Source: JAMDCX01 sp049977145
Lineage (GTDB): Bacteria; Planctomycetota; Phycisphaerae; WQYP01
Assembly: GCA_049977145.1 (NCBI GenBank)
Contig: JBMFGW010000031.1
Coordinates: forward strand, 1-33,722
Length of the DNA: 33,722 nt
Direction of reading: 5' to 3'
Position numbers and translations under genes: made by a program. The stretch's first letter is position 1, and every line of letters begins with the position of its first letter. The notes under the pieces are model-generated. The model saw only the letters and a program-made list of their open reading frames with translations, had not been told where the DNA came from and ran no database searches. Below are positions 7,974 through 16,651 of the stretch, piece by piece.

Positions 7974-8686
7974 TGATTATGCGGCATGACGGGCGGTTTG
8001 GGTAGTGGGTGTGGTGCGCTTCAACTAGCGAATGCGTAAGGAATGACGAGTAACTGTGCCACAATCCATCCAATTCTTCGTAGCGTGCAAAGATTTTTTA
8101 GTAGCGTTTTTCGGCACAGCTTTCCAAAGATCTGTGCTCCGTGGTCGCGTTTTGGTATCTCCGCGTTCTCCGCGCCGCGTGAAATTTTGGTTGTGGCGCA
8201 GCCGCGCCGGGTTCTTTGAGGATTATCACAGTAGTGTCCGGGACTATGGGGCTGTGGGTGTTTTGGGGGTCTGCATGCAACCAATTGGACGTTTGATGCG
8301 GTAGGGAATTGGGCGGCTGGTTATTTTCGCGCATGTGGCCGCGGTGCCCGATGCGAAGAGTAAAAAAAACTCACCGGAGCGATTCAGACCGATGATATGC
8401 GCGGGCACATCCAGCATATCGGTCAGCAGGCGACCAGTCTGTCTTGTATCGCATCGCCTGCCAAATCAAATACACAACTTTCCGTAGAGCCATCGTGGTG
8501 AATCAAAGGCCCAATTGTTTCTAGACCGCGCACTGGAAAGTTTTCGTGAATTTCTCTGTTTCGCATGACAAATTTTACCGGTGCCGACATAATATAAAAT
8601 TTCGGTATTTGAATGCCGGTAACGCGTTGTGCGACCACGGTAGGGGTGTAATCCGGAATCCGGCGTTTCTAAAGATCAGGTGATCG
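7974..8686. other. Gene-poor stretch upstream of the NRAMP gene
   Basis: Apart from the dispersed repeat at 8054-8210, I find no gene I can support. A minus-strand frame at 8423-8638 (71 aa) continues after a frame change as 'LLTDMLDVPAHIIGLNRSGEF' (8420-8355), which reads like decayed coding sequence, but I recognise no family. A/T-rich 'ataatataaaat' near 8590 could hold a -10 element for the NRAMP gene, without a good -35. Confidence 0.35.
8054..8210 (+). repeat. Dispersed intergenic repeat, copy 1
   Basis: This stretch matches the reverse complement of 32062-32210 over about 150 bp with scattered differences; shared words include aaagattttttagtagcgtt, cggcacagctttccaaa and ctccgtggtcgcgttttgg. 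Near its left end is a terminator-like stem (CTTCG-7 nt-CaAAG followed by ATTTTTT). A shorter fragment of the same family is at 26758-26789. No coding potential. Confidence 0.8.
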
Positions 8687-10057
8687 GTGTATTGGATTAA
8701 CAAAAGCATTCACTACCTGGGCCGGTCGCGTCGGCGCATGCTGCTGTTGGCCGCGGTAATTGGTCCGGGCATGATCACCATGATTGCCGACAATGACGCT
8801 GGCGGCATATCCACGTATGTTCAGACCGGAGCGCTCACGGGGTTTAATTTATTGTGGGCGTTCATCATTCTCGTACCGATGGCCTATTACGTGCAGGAGA
8901 TGACGGTGCGGCTTGGTGCGGTGACTAAACGCGGCCATGCGGAGGCGATTTTCGATTCCTTCGGTCCGTTCTGGGGATGTTTTTCAATCTTCGACTTGGC
9001 GGTGGTTAATTGGCTTACGTTGGTGACCGAATACATCGGCATGACCCAGGCCATGAGCATTTTCGGCATTCCCGCCTGGGTCACATTCGCGGGCGTCACC
9101 CTGCTGCTTTTTAGTATTGTGGTGACGGGAAAATATTGGACCTTTGAAAAACTCACCATGTTTTTCTGCCTTTTCAATTTTGTGTACATTCCGGCGGCAT
9201 TCTGGGCCATGCAAACGGGCAATGTCAAAGCGGGCTGGTTGGCGGTGGGGAAGGGGTTTTACGCACCGACACTGGTCGGAATTTTGCCGATGTCGGCCAT
9301 GATTACGTTGATTATGGCGAATATTGGCACGACTATTACGCCTTGGCAGATATTTTTTCAACAGTCGGCGGTCGTGGATAAGGGCATGGATGTCCACGAT
9401 ATCAAGATGGGGAAAATTGATACGTTCGCCGGTGCTCTGTTAACGTGTGTTGTCGCAGCCTTCATTATCGTAGCCACCGCCGGCGTATTTTATTTCAATC
9501 CGCATGGGAAAATGGTGGTAACTTCAGCCCAGCAGGGGGCCTTGCAAATGCCCAAGGTTATGCCCGCCGGGACTGACTGGGGCCGCTGGGCTGAAGTGCT
9601 TTTCGCCATCGGTCTTTTTGACGCGGGATTACTGGGTGCTCTATGTGTGTCGCTTTCGACAAGTTGGGCGCTGGGTGAATTGTTCGGCTGGGCGCATTCA
9701 CTTAACAAGTCCGTACGCGATGCTCCCTGGTTTTATGTGGCGTATGTGGCCATGTTGCTGTTGGCGGGGGTGGTTTCGGTCCTGGCCAGCGTCGCGGTCC
9801 AAAATGATATTACTATTTTTGTCCAGGTGGTCGCTGTAACGCTGCTGCCATCAAGCCTTTTCTTTCTTATCCTGATTCTCAACGACAAGGACGTCATGGG
9901 AAAATATGTCAATACCCGCTGGCAGAACATCGCCAATTGGTCCATCGCCTTATTCGTTATTTTGGTTTCAACACTGTATGGTATAACGCAGATATTTCCG
10001 GATGTCATGGAACCTGCTTTCTGGCACGGCGTCAGTCGCTTTTTCCATTGGCTTTGA
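8687..10057 (+). CDS. NRAMP-family metal ion transporter, divergent binding site
   Basis: A 456-aa integral membrane protein with about 11 hydrophobic segments in the NRAMP (LeuT-fold) pattern. In segment 1 the classical Asp-Pro-Gly-Asn is replaced by 'DNDAGG' (35-40). In segment 6 the classical Met-Pro-His is replaced by Thr-Pro-Trp within 'GTTITPWQIFFQQS' (about 214-227). Loss of the segment-6 methionine, which selects for soft transition metals, is reported for NRAMP-related magnesium transporters (NRMT), so the substrate may be Mg2+ or another hard ion instead of Mn2+/Fe2+. The next gene, 16 bp downstream, encodes a MgtE-like cytoplasmic sensor, which supports that idea. Start is GTG at 8687 with AGGTGA upstream; an internal ATG at residue 18 is the alternative. 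Family certain, ion uncertain. Confidence 0.88.
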   Translation: MYWINKSIHYLGRSRRRMLLLAAVIGPGMITMIADNDAGGISTYVQTGALTGFNLLWAFIILVPMAYYVQEMTVRLGAVTKRGHAEAIFDSFGPFWGCFSIFDLAVVNWLTLVTEYIGMTQAMSIFGIPAWVTFAGVTLLLFSIVVTGKYWTFEKLTMFFCLFNFVYIPAAFWAMQTGNVKAGWLAVGKGFYAPTLVGILPMSAMITLIMANIGTTITPWQIFFQQSAVVDKGMDVHDIKMGKIDTFAGALLTCVVAAFIIVATAGVFYFNPHGKMVVTSAQQGALQMPKVMPAGTDWGRWAEVLFAIGLFDAGLLGALCVSLSTSWALGELFGWAHSLNKSVRDAPWFYVAYVAMLLLAGVVSVLASVAVQNDITIFVQVVAVTLLPSSLFFLILILNDKDVMGKYVNTRWQNIANWSIALFVILVSTLYGITQIFPDVMEPAFWHGVSRFFHWL

Positions 10058-10073
10058 TAGATCGGGTCGCACC

Positions 10074-11405
10074 ATGCCCAACGCATTTCCAGGCTCTTCT
10101 CCGCCGCCCACGCCGGTCGGCCCATCCAACGGCGCCCGGGATTATCGCACTTTTTACTATTCCGAACTGCGCGGGCGCAAAATATGCCTCTCTAAAATAT
10201 CCGAACGCGTCGGCAACGTTTCGGATATCGCCTTCAAAATGACCGACGCCTATCCGGAAGCTGCCGGCATTCTGGTTGAACATGGCTGGGGAAAACCCGT
10301 GGAGTTGATTCCGTGGTCCAAGGTGGCGCGCCTTGACGATGATTATGTTTTTGTATCCCCACCGGAGCAACCTGATCCGGCCACCGCGCAGTGTGGAAAA
10401 GGATTTCCATGTTTCGTCGACCAGCCGGGGTGGATATTGCTGGAATCGCATCTGATGGGCAAGACGATTTTTGATATGGATGGCCGGCGCACCGAGGTGG
10501 TCAATGATGTGCATTTGCTGGTCTCGCATGATCGCATGATTCTGGTGCATGTCGATATTTCATTCAACGGGTTTCTGCGACGGTGGGGCCTTTCCAGAAT
10601 ACTTCATGCCCGGGAGCACCTTATCAACTGGAAATATGTGCAGCCGCTTTCCCTGGAAGATGCCCTGACGCGGGATGCCGTCCGATTATCCATCACGCGC
10701 AAGCAGATTGCGGAACTGCCGCCTGAGGATTTGGCGGACACGCTGGAAGAACTCACCGGCAAGGAGCAGCAGGCTCTGTTTTCCGCCTTGGCTCCTGAGA
10801 CCGCCGCGGAAACCCTCGTGGAGGCCGAGCCGCGTACCCAGCGTCAGCTTATCGCCGATCTGCGGCAGGAGCGGGCTACCAAAATTTTGCAGGAATTGTC
10901 CATCCCGCAATTAGCGGATTTACTTTCCGTTCTGCCGCATGAGGACGCGGTGAAGATGATGCGGCTGCTGCCCGCGGACCAGGCGCGGCGAATTGGAGAA
11001 CTGCTATCGCAAAGAGAATCACGGGCCCAGTCCATGCTCAGTGAAGATTATCTGGCGTTGCCGAAAGACGCCGCGGTTGGCGTCGTGCTGGCGTCGATCC
11101 GGGTTTCGGGTAAACCGCATGACGCGATCTCGTACATTTACGTGATTCAACCGGCAGATAAACTGCTGCTGGGCGTCGTCGATCTGCGCGATCTGGTATT
11201 GGCGCGCGATAATCAGACGCTGGGTGATATTATGATTTCACCGGTGGTAACCGCAGAGGCCGATGACACACGCGACGACTTGGCGGAACTGTTTGTGAAG
11301 TATCATTTTCGCATGTTGCCGGTGGTGGATCACCACGATCATCTGCTGGGTGTGATTCATTTCAATGACATTACCAAAGGGTTGATGAGTCGTCTGCGGG
11401 TGTGA
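10074..11405 (+). CDS. PRC-barrel / MgtE_N / CBS-domain protein, cytosolic metal sensor
   Basis: A 443-aa soluble protein. Residues about 30-95 and 115-170 look like two PRC-barrel-like beta domains ('ISERVGNVSDIAFK', 'GKTIFDMDGRRTEVVNDV'). About 207-315 is an MgtE N-terminal superhelix ('ELPPEDLADTLEEL', 'LPHEDAVKMMRLLP'). About 320-443 is a CBS pair ending 'LPVVDHHDHLLGVIHFNDI'. It lacks the five-helix membrane domain of MgtE, so it carries only the Mg2+-sensing, gate-controlling half. It begins 16 bp after the NRAMP stop; I chose ATG 10074 over an upstream frame that would overlap the transporter. The context suggests it senses cytosolic Mg2+ or a similar ion and gates the NRAMP channel in trans. 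Domain calls good; partnership inferred from the operon. Confidence 0.85.
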   Translation: MPNAFPGSSPPPTPVGPSNGARDYRTFYYSELRGRKICLSKISERVGNVSDIAFKMTDAYPEAAGILVEHGWGKPVELIPWSKVARLDDDYVFVSPPEQPDPATAQCGKGFPCFVDQPGWILLESHLMGKTIFDMDGRRTEVVNDVHLLVSHDRMILVHVDISFNGFLRRWGLSRILHAREHLINWKYVQPLSLEDALTRDAVRLSITRKQIAELPPEDLADTLEELTGKEQQALFSALAPETAAETLVEAEPRTQRQLIADLRQERATKILQELSIPQLADLLSVLPHEDAVKMMRLLPADQARRIGELLSQRESRAQSMLSEDYLALPKDAAVGVVLASIRVSGKPHDAISYIYVIQPADKLLLGVVDLRDLVLARDNQTLGDIMISPVVTAEADDTRDDLAELFVKYHFRMLPVVDHHDHLLGVIHFNDITKGLMSRLRV

Positions 11406-11432
11406 CCCGCCCATATACGAATTAGGTGCCCG

Positions 11433-11663
11433 ATGCCACGAATGAAAATGACGCCGCTGGTTAAGATGTCCCTCCTGGTCTTGCGGATTTATCTGCTGAT
11501 TCTCCTTACGCTCATTATCGTCAGTTTTGCCCGCGTGCTGCAATCCGGAAAATCCGCAACCGCGCCCGCCGTGACGCAACCCGCGCCCGCGACCCAACCG
11601 ACCGGCGTCGCCGCACCGCCCCAAAAACACTTGGAACACGCCCGTCGGCCACTGCGGCGGTGA
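11433..11663 (+). CDS. Small single-pass membrane protein
   Basis: A 76-aa product with a basic start ('MPRMKMTPLVKM'), one strong hydrophobic segment (about residues 13-33), then an Ala/Pro/Thr-rich tail and a basic end. It starts 27 bp after the MgtE-like gene with AGGTG 6 nt before the ATG, so it may be the third gene of the transporter unit. I do not recognise a family. It could be an accessory subunit or a spurious frame; hydrophobic pattern plus ribosome site favour a real gene. Confidence 0.45.
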   Translation: MPRMKMTPLVKMSLLVLRIYLLILLTLIIVSFARVLQSGKSATAPAVTQPAPATQPTGVAAPPQKHLEHARRPLRR

Positions 11664-11988
11664 TGTGCTGCGCCCATGTTTTGGAGCCAGTACGGCCAGC
11701 CGTGAAAAGTGGAAGCGGCGTGCTGCCGCCTTCGCATTATCAAAAAATACGTAACTGTTTACCGCACACCGGGGTGCCGGAAAACAGACCCGATAGAGGC
11801 CTCCGCGGGCGTAAGCGCCATGCCAACAGACAGGGATTTCTCAGAAAACCGCGAGTCTTTGATCGACCACGGTGAACAGTTGCAAACATATATCCGCACC
11901 CGCAGCACGCTGACCGGCGGTCGGAGACTTGATTTACGGATAAATTGCTACCTATACTTAATATAGTGCTGTTTTAGAGGATACTTGG
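11664..11988. other. Intergenic region before the Old Yellow Enzyme gene
   Basis: No supported gene. The right end holds the promoter at 11929-11958. The rest shows no recognisable RNA or repeat. Confidence 0.5.
11929..11958 (+). promoter_or_regulatory. Sigma70-type promoter for the flavin oxidoreductase gene
   Basis: TTGATT (11929-11934), 18-bp spacer, TATACT (11953-11958). The start codon follows at 11989 after a short leader with 'gagga' as ribosome site. Confidence 0.6.
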
Positions 11989-13062
11989 ATGCCGGAACTT
12001 TTTGATTCACTGAAATTGCGGGATATTACCATTCGTAATCGTTTGGGCGTTTCGCCTATGTGTATGTATTCTTCGCAAGCCGGGCGGGCGACGGATTGGC
12101 ATCTGGTGCATTTGGGGGCACGGGCGGTGGGGGGGTGGGGATTGATTGTGGCGGAGGCCACAGCGGTTACACCCGAAGGCCGCATCAGTCCGGATGATGC
12201 TGGACTTTGGAATGACGGCCAGATTGAACCGCTGGCCCACGTTACCTATTTTATTAAAAGTTACGGCGGAACGCCGGGAATTCAATTGGCCCATGCCGGA
12301 CGCAAGGCTTCCACTGCGCGGCTGTTTTCCGTGCCGCAGCCGGGCAAAGCTCTTGCACCGACCGAGGGCGGCTGGATGGTGGTGGCGCCGTCGCCAATTC
12401 CTTTTGATCCGCAATCTCCCGTACCGCATGAATTATCCATTGCGGAAATCAAAGCGATTCAATCCAGCTTCGCCGCCGCCGCGACGCGTGCCTTGAACGC
12501 TGGTTATGAACTACTGGAAATTCATGCCGCCCATGGGTATCTAATTAATGAATTTCTATCGCCGCTGACGAACCGGCGCACAGATGATTATGGCGGTAGT
12601 TTTAACCACCGTATACGCATGTTGATGGAAACCATTGAGGCCGTTCACCGGGTCTGGCCGCAGCGGCTGCCACTGGCCGTGCGTCTGAGTTGCGTGGATT
12701 GGGTGGAAGGCGGCTGGACGCTGGAAGATTCCGTGGCGCTGGCGCGTCAGTTAAAAGCGGCGGATGTGGATCTCGTGGATTGCTCCAGCGGTGCGGTGGT
12801 GCCGCAGGCGCATATTCCGGTGGGGCCTGGGTTTCAGGTTCCATTTGCACAGAGGATCCGGCGCGAAGTCGGAATCCCCACCGCGGCGGTGGGCATGATT
12901 TCCGAAGCCAATCAGGCGGCCGAAATTATCGCCGCTGGAAAAGCGGACTTGGTATTGATGGGCCGGCAGGCGCTGCGCGACCCGTATTTTCCAATTCATG
13001 CCGCCGCTGCATTAAACCGGAAAAAAGCGATTGCCTTACCTCCACAGTATGGGCGGGCATAA
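11989..13062 (+). CDS. NADH:flavin oxidoreductase, Old Yellow Enzyme family (YqjM/NamA-like)
   Basis: A 357-aa FMN-dependent ene-reductase. It shows the YqjM-subclass start 'SPMCMYSS' (about 22-29, with the redox-tuning Cys), 'QLAHAGRKAS' (about 99-108), the substrate-binding 'HAAHGYLINEFLSPLTNRR' (about 179-197) with paired histidines, and phosphate-binding Gly-rich 'VGMISEANQA' and 'LVLMGRQALRDP' near the end. Such enzymes reduce activated C=C bonds of unsaturated aldehydes, ketones or nitro compounds with NAD(P)H, in the cytoplasm. It is a single gene with its own promoter and converges on the isomerase cassette. The length is normal for the subclass. Physiological substrate unknown. Confidence 0.93.
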   Translation: MPELFDSLKLRDITIRNRLGVSPMCMYSSQAGRATDWHLVHLGARAVGGWGLIVAEATAVTPEGRISPDDAGLWNDGQIEPLAHVTYFIKSYGGTPGIQLAHAGRKASTARLFSVPQPGKALAPTEGGWMVVAPSPIPFDPQSPVPHELSIAEIKAIQSSFAAAATRALNAGYELLEIHAAHGYLINEFLSPLTNRRTDDYGGSFNHRIRMLMETIEAVHRVWPQRLPLAVRLSCVDWVEGGWTLEDSVALARQLKAADVDLVDCSSGAVVPQAHIPVGPGFQVPFAQRIRREVGIPTAAVGMISEANQAAEIIAAGKADLVLMGRQALRDPYFPIHAAAALNRKKAIALPPQYGRA

Positions 13063-13167
13063 TAGCCCATCTGCATTGGAAAACGCGGTTCGTAGGACGG
13101 ATACCGCGATCATGGGATAATTGCGTCGTTTCTTCTTAAAGGGGTAAGCGTGCGCCGGGTTGGATCC

Positions 13168-13962
13168 TCATGGGATGAAGGTGGGCCAGCAGTCCGCAGC
13201 ACGTTGCGGGTCGGCAACAAAACTTACCGAATCCGGATTCTCGACAAACTGGCGGTAGAGACTCCGCGTAGGATGCAGACCGAGTTCCGGATAGGAACGC
13301 GCAACACGGTGTTCAAGCGTGGTTTCCCGATAGCTGGAATTAAATTGCCAGTCGATAGCGTCTGATCCGTTGTGCATGGGAAACCAGGCAAGGCCGTGGT
13401 GCATGCGGACTCCAGTATAGTCGAAGCCATATTGGCGATCGCACCATGCGCCAAACGCCATCCGGCCAGTCGGGTCCGCATTAATGACACAATGCGCCCA
13501 GCCGGGGGGCACCACCACCTTTTCTCCGGCTTTCGCTACGACGGCAACGCAGCGCCCCGGATCGTCTTGAGCGCGCTGTTGCGCATAAATAATTGCCTTT
13601 CCGTGCCAAATTTCGAAAATCTCCGGCGGCGACCAACCGCTATGCGGCGCAATAGCATGCACGTGGCCCTGCGATCGGACCGGCTCCAAGCCAAGCGCGC
13701 CGGCGGCGTAGACGACAGCACCGAACAGCAGCATGCGCTGGTTGAGCAACGGTCGATCGACCAGGCGCCCAATGTCCATGGCGATGCCATACACGGGATC
13801 GGGCCCGCTGCACTGCGGATCGCGCAGGCTTGGACGAATCGCATCAAGGCTCCGCATCTCCGGTTCGGGACCAAATACGCCCGGGCCATACTCGAAGGCG
13901 AGGCTGGTTTCTGAAAGACGAATTGGCAGGTCGGGGTTGTATTCAAGCGATAGTGACATCAT
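13168..13962 (-). CDS. Cupin-type (archaeal-type) glucose-6-phosphate isomerase-like protein, second paralog
   Basis: A 264-aa cupin of the glucose-6-phosphate isomerase family that is best known from archaea. The metal site is visible: His100 and His102 in 'SQGHVHA', Glu114 in 'SPPEIFEIWHG', and His157 in 'VPPGWAHCVIN'. The Glu is spaced wider from the histidines than in the gene at 16639-17205, because of an insertion ('IAPHSGWS'). The protein also has longer N- and C-terminal arms. Its ATG overlaps the TGA of the preceding gene by 4 bp, placing it last in a four-gene coupled unit. It should interconvert an aldose and ketose phosphate, but having two divergent copies in one operon suggests different substrates. 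Family firm; substrate open. Confidence 0.82.
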   Translation of the reverse strand: MMSLSLEYNPDLPIRLSETSLAFEYGPGVFGPEPEMRSLDAIRPSLRDPQCSGPDPVYGIAMDIGRLVDRPLLNQRMLLFGAVVYAAGALGLEPVRSQGHVHAIAPHSGWSPPEIFEIWHGKAIIYAQQRAQDDPGRCVAVVAKAGEKVVVPPGWAHCVINADPTGRMAFGAWCDRQYGFDYTGVRMHHGLAWFPMHNGSDAIDWQFNSSYRETTLEHRVARSYPELGLHPTRSLYRQFVENPDSVSFVADPQRAADCWPTFIP

Positions 13963-15707
13963 GCACCTTCCCTGACGTAGGCTTTGATGGTGGCGCCCAT
14001 CGGCTTCGTTCCCGCCGCAATGGGCCGCACCCTGTATGGTCCCACCGCAGCGGGAATCACGAAGGTTTCTGCATAATTCACGGTGAATGGCGGAAAGGCG
14101 TCGGTGGGACTTTCGACAGTTGCTGCCTCTCCATCAACCAGGTTAAGAACGTTCAAATTGCCTTTTGTGTCATGGGGCACTGGCGCTGTGAACCAGTGAC
14201 GCCGCGTCTCCAGAAACTCCAGTGCATGAAGCCCCGTTTGCTCCTCACGCCAGCCTTCGCCTTGGGCTACCGGCACGGTCTGGTCAATCAAGTTTGTACG
14301 GACCCATGCCGTCGTGCGATTCCATTGGATGTTCTTCAGACCATGCTCAAGGTGAATCGGGCGCGGCCGCCCATCAAGACCCAGGCGGCCCCAATCCCAA
14401 AGTTTGAATGTGAAAATGTACGGCGTTGCACTGATCTCGAGGACCATGCTGTTGCGCCCCGAACAGTGGATCGTCCCCGCCGGAATGAGGAAGTGGTCAT
14501 GCTTGCGTGCGGGCCAGACATTGACGTACGCTTCTGCCTGAAAAGGGGGGCCGCCATCCTGCGCAGCGCGAAGATCGGCCGCCATGGCAGCCTTATCAAT
14601 ACCCGCGCGTAAGCCCAGGTACACCTTTGCATCCGGCTGGGCATCCAACATGTAATAGCTTTCATCCTGCGTGTAGGGAAGGCCGAACTGCTCGCGAATG
14701 TAGCGGCGCAGAGGATGGACCTGCAGTGAAAGGTTGCCGCCCTCAATGGTGTCGAGAAAGTCGAATCGAATGGGAAACTCAGCGCCGAATTGGTGCACAA
14801 TGCGTTCGCCCAGCAAGGCGTCCGGAAATTCGTGCACGAGCATCAAAGCGGGCAATTCAAACGTTCGCGCGCCAAAACGGAGTACCAGGCTGTTCTCTTC
14901 GGGCACACAATTAAAACACCAGGCATAATTTGCTGGACCCTCCGGCAGATCGAAATGGCGCCGCATCCACTGCCCGCCCCAGGGTCCCGGATCGAAGAAC
15001 GGCACCAGGCTGAACGGCCCTTGGCTTACGCTGGAGAGTGCTGTGCGAAGCGTCGTCCCGCTAAGCATTGCAGGCTGCTGAGGTAAATTACCGTCAATCC
15101 AGAAATCAACCCTTTCATAAAGCTCGTGCCTTTTGCGATCGGCCGCACGCCAATCAAGAAAAAACGCTCGCTTGTAAAGCTGGGCCGGAGACGCTCCCGA
15201 ATTCACAAGCCCAAGGTTCGGAGCCTCATGGCGGCGTTGCCGCTGTTGAATTTCCCAGCGTGCCACATCTACATAAATCAGCAGGTCGCACACCGGCAGC
15301 AACAGCGTGGCGCCGGTGCCGATAGCGATCGTCCGGCCTTGCTGACGCTCTGCCAGGCGCCGCGTATGGTCAAGTTTTTCGGGATCGAAAAACTCCGCCA
15401 GCGCAATGGCCGTCATGTGGCCAAACACCGCGTCATCGCCCAGCGCGCCTGCGAATTTCGCTTCTATCGTTGCCGGGGGCAACATAGCGGCAGTGCTCTC
15501 CAGCAAAAGGTCCGGTGCAAGGTGTGCAACAAGTTCGCGCCGCAATGGTTCAAGCATGACTCCTGGATAACACTCGATTGCGATGCGCCGTGGATTTCCA
15601 AAAGCACGCAGACGATCGAGAATCTCACTCCAGCCAAGAGCGCAGTGCTGGTCTGATTGCGCGATCGTCACGGCAGGGTGCTTAGTAAATTTGGTCCGGT
15701 GTGTCAT
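13959..15707 (-). CDS. Large mannose-6-phosphate-isomerase-like protein with extra N-terminal kinase-like domain
   Basis: A 582-aa protein. The C-terminal half carries class I phosphomannose isomerase metal ligands: Gln329 and His331 in 'LSLQVHP', Glu349 in 'TQDESYYML', and His414 in 'IPAGTIHCSG'. The N-terminal 220 residues are not part of classical isomerases; the segment 'GRTIAIGTGATLLLPVCDLLIYVDVARWE' region (about 124-152) resembles the fold of uridine-kinase-like P-loop proteins, but without an intact Walker A, so it may be a non-catalytic or altered domain. The start at 15707 is chosen because its ATGA overlaps the stop of the ROK kinase; an upstream frame start at 15794 would overlap that gene by 90 bp. 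Expected to act on hexose 6-phosphates with Zn2+ or similar metal. Isomerase call good; N-terminal role unknown. Confidence 0.8.
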   Translation of the reverse strand: MTHRTKFTKHPAVTIAQSDQHCALGWSEILDRLRAFGNPRRIAIECYPGVMLEPLRRELVAHLAPDLLLESTAAMLPPATIEAKFAGALGDDAVFGHMTAIALAEFFDPEKLDHTRRLAERQQGRTIAIGTGATLLLPVCDLLIYVDVARWEIQQRQRRHEAPNLGLVNSGASPAQLYKRAFFLDWRAADRKRHELYERVDFWIDGNLPQQPAMLSGTTLRTALSSVSQGPFSLVPFFDPGPWGGQWMRRHFDLPEGPANYAWCFNCVPEENSLVLRFGARTFELPALMLVHEFPDALLGERIVHQFGAEFPIRFDFLDTIEGGNLSLQVHPLRRYIREQFGLPYTQDESYYMLDAQPDAKVYLGLRAGIDKAAMAADLRAAQDGGPPFQAEAYVNVWPARKHDHFLIPAGTIHCSGRNSMVLEISATPYIFTFKLWDWGRLGLDGRPRPIHLEHGLKNIQWNRTTAWVRTNLIDQTVPVAQGEGWREEQTGLHALEFLETRRHWFTAPVPHDTKGNLNVLNLVDGEAATVESPTDAFPPFTVNYAETFVIPAAVGPYRVRPIAAGTKPMGATIKAYVREGA

Positions 15708-16651
15708 AGACTGCACTCCAGCAGCGGAATGGCTCCAAGAAGAGCCGCGCTGGATCCCAGCGTGGCGGTCTTTAGCGGCACATGGCGCCCGCACGTCCAG
15801 GCGTGCGCATTGACAAATTTCTGTAAACGCGGCAGTATCTCGTGATCGCGCTTGAGCACCGACCCGCCAAACACGACAACTTCCGGATCGTATGCGTGGA
15901 TAAGCGCTACAGTCAGCGCGGACCAGACATCCAAGCAGTGCTCAAGTGCGGCAACCGCAGCCGCGTCGCCGGCATCGCTTGCTTCAAAAAGCTCCGCAAA
16001 TCCGATGGCTCTTTTGGCGTGGAGGACACCCGCTTTGCTATTTGGCTGTTGCCTGTAGATCGCCGGGAGGAATACAGTGGAGGCCTCGGCTTCAGCACAT
16101 CCGAGATTGCCGCACGAGCAAAGCCGGCCATTGAGTACAACCGGCAGGTGCCCCCCAATTGTCCCTGCAAGACCGTGTCTGCTCTGCAGCAGACGCCCGT
16201 TCAGCAAAGCCGCGCCGCCAATGCCACTGCCCAGCGTGACCATCACGGCATCCGGCGTACCGCGTGCGGCGCCAAATCTGTGCTCGCCGAGTAGTGCGAG
16301 CCGTGCATCGTTTTCCAGCAGGAATGGCAGCCCGAAGGCTCCCTTGAAATAAGCATCCAGATCAAGTCGAGGTGCGTCGTCGAATTTTTTATTTGTTGCG
16401 AGCACACGTTTTTCGCGTGTGCTGACAATGCCGCAAAAGCCCAGCACGACTGCCGAACACTCCGTGCACATGATTCCAGCCGCCTTGAGCAGGTCAAACA
16501 AGGTTTCCCTTAGCGCGGGCAGCAGATCTCCCAGGTCGGATGCGCCATCGGCAAGCACATCCCTGCGCGCAATAATAGTGTCTCCGCGCACTACCGCGCA
16601 GGCTGCGTGTGATCCGCCAAGGTCAATTGCGAGAGCGGTTAGATCAGACAC
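15704..16651 (-). CDS. ROK-family sugar kinase
   Basis: A 315-aa ASKHA-fold kinase. 'AIDLGGSHAACAVV' (8-21) is the phosphate-binding loop, Asp115 in 'LLENDARLAL' the catalytic base, and 'LGSGIGGA' (about 140-147) the second phosphate motif. His168 and the Cys178-x-Cys180-x4-Cys185 cluster are the ROK zinc site. There is no N-terminal helix-turn-helix, so it is an enzyme and not a repressor. Likely reaction: ATP-dependent 6-phosphorylation of glucose, fructose, mannose or a similar hexose. The start is GTG at 16651, overlapping the end of the upstream isomerase by 13 bp, and its own stop overlaps the next gene by 4 bp. It feeds phosphate esters to the three flanking isomerases. Sugar specificity cannot be read from sequence. 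Confidence 0.9.
   Translation of the reverse strand: MSDLTALAIDLGGSHAACAVVRGDTIIARRDVLADGASDLGDLLPALRETLFDLLKAAGIMCTECSAVVLGFCGIVSTREKRVLATNKKFDDAPRLDLDAYFKGAFGLPFLLENDARLALLGEHRFGAARGTPDAVMVTLGSGIGGAALLNGRLLQSRHGLAGTIGGHLPVVLNGRLCSCGNLGCAEAEASTVFLPAIYRQQPNSKAGVLHAKRAIGFAELFEASDAGDAAAVAALEHCLDVWSALTVALIHAYDPEVVVFGGSVLKRDHEILPRLQKFVNAHAWTCGRHVPLKTATLGSSAALLGAIPLLECSL

Noticed and set aside
8423..8638. 71-aa minus-strand frame before the NRAMP gene
   Set aside because: No recognisable family and the sense seems to continue in another frame; may be a decayed gene but not supportable.
8560..8686. Possible metal riboswitch before the NRAMP gene
   Set aside because: No yybP-ykoY or M-box features seen; the leader is short.
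13049..13066. GGGC-ataata-GCCC stem at the end of the Old Yellow Enzyme gene
   Set aside because: Only four base pairs and no T-run; too weak to call.
15126..15656. 176-aa plus-strand frame opposite the PMI-like gene
   Set aside because: Shadow frame without family features.
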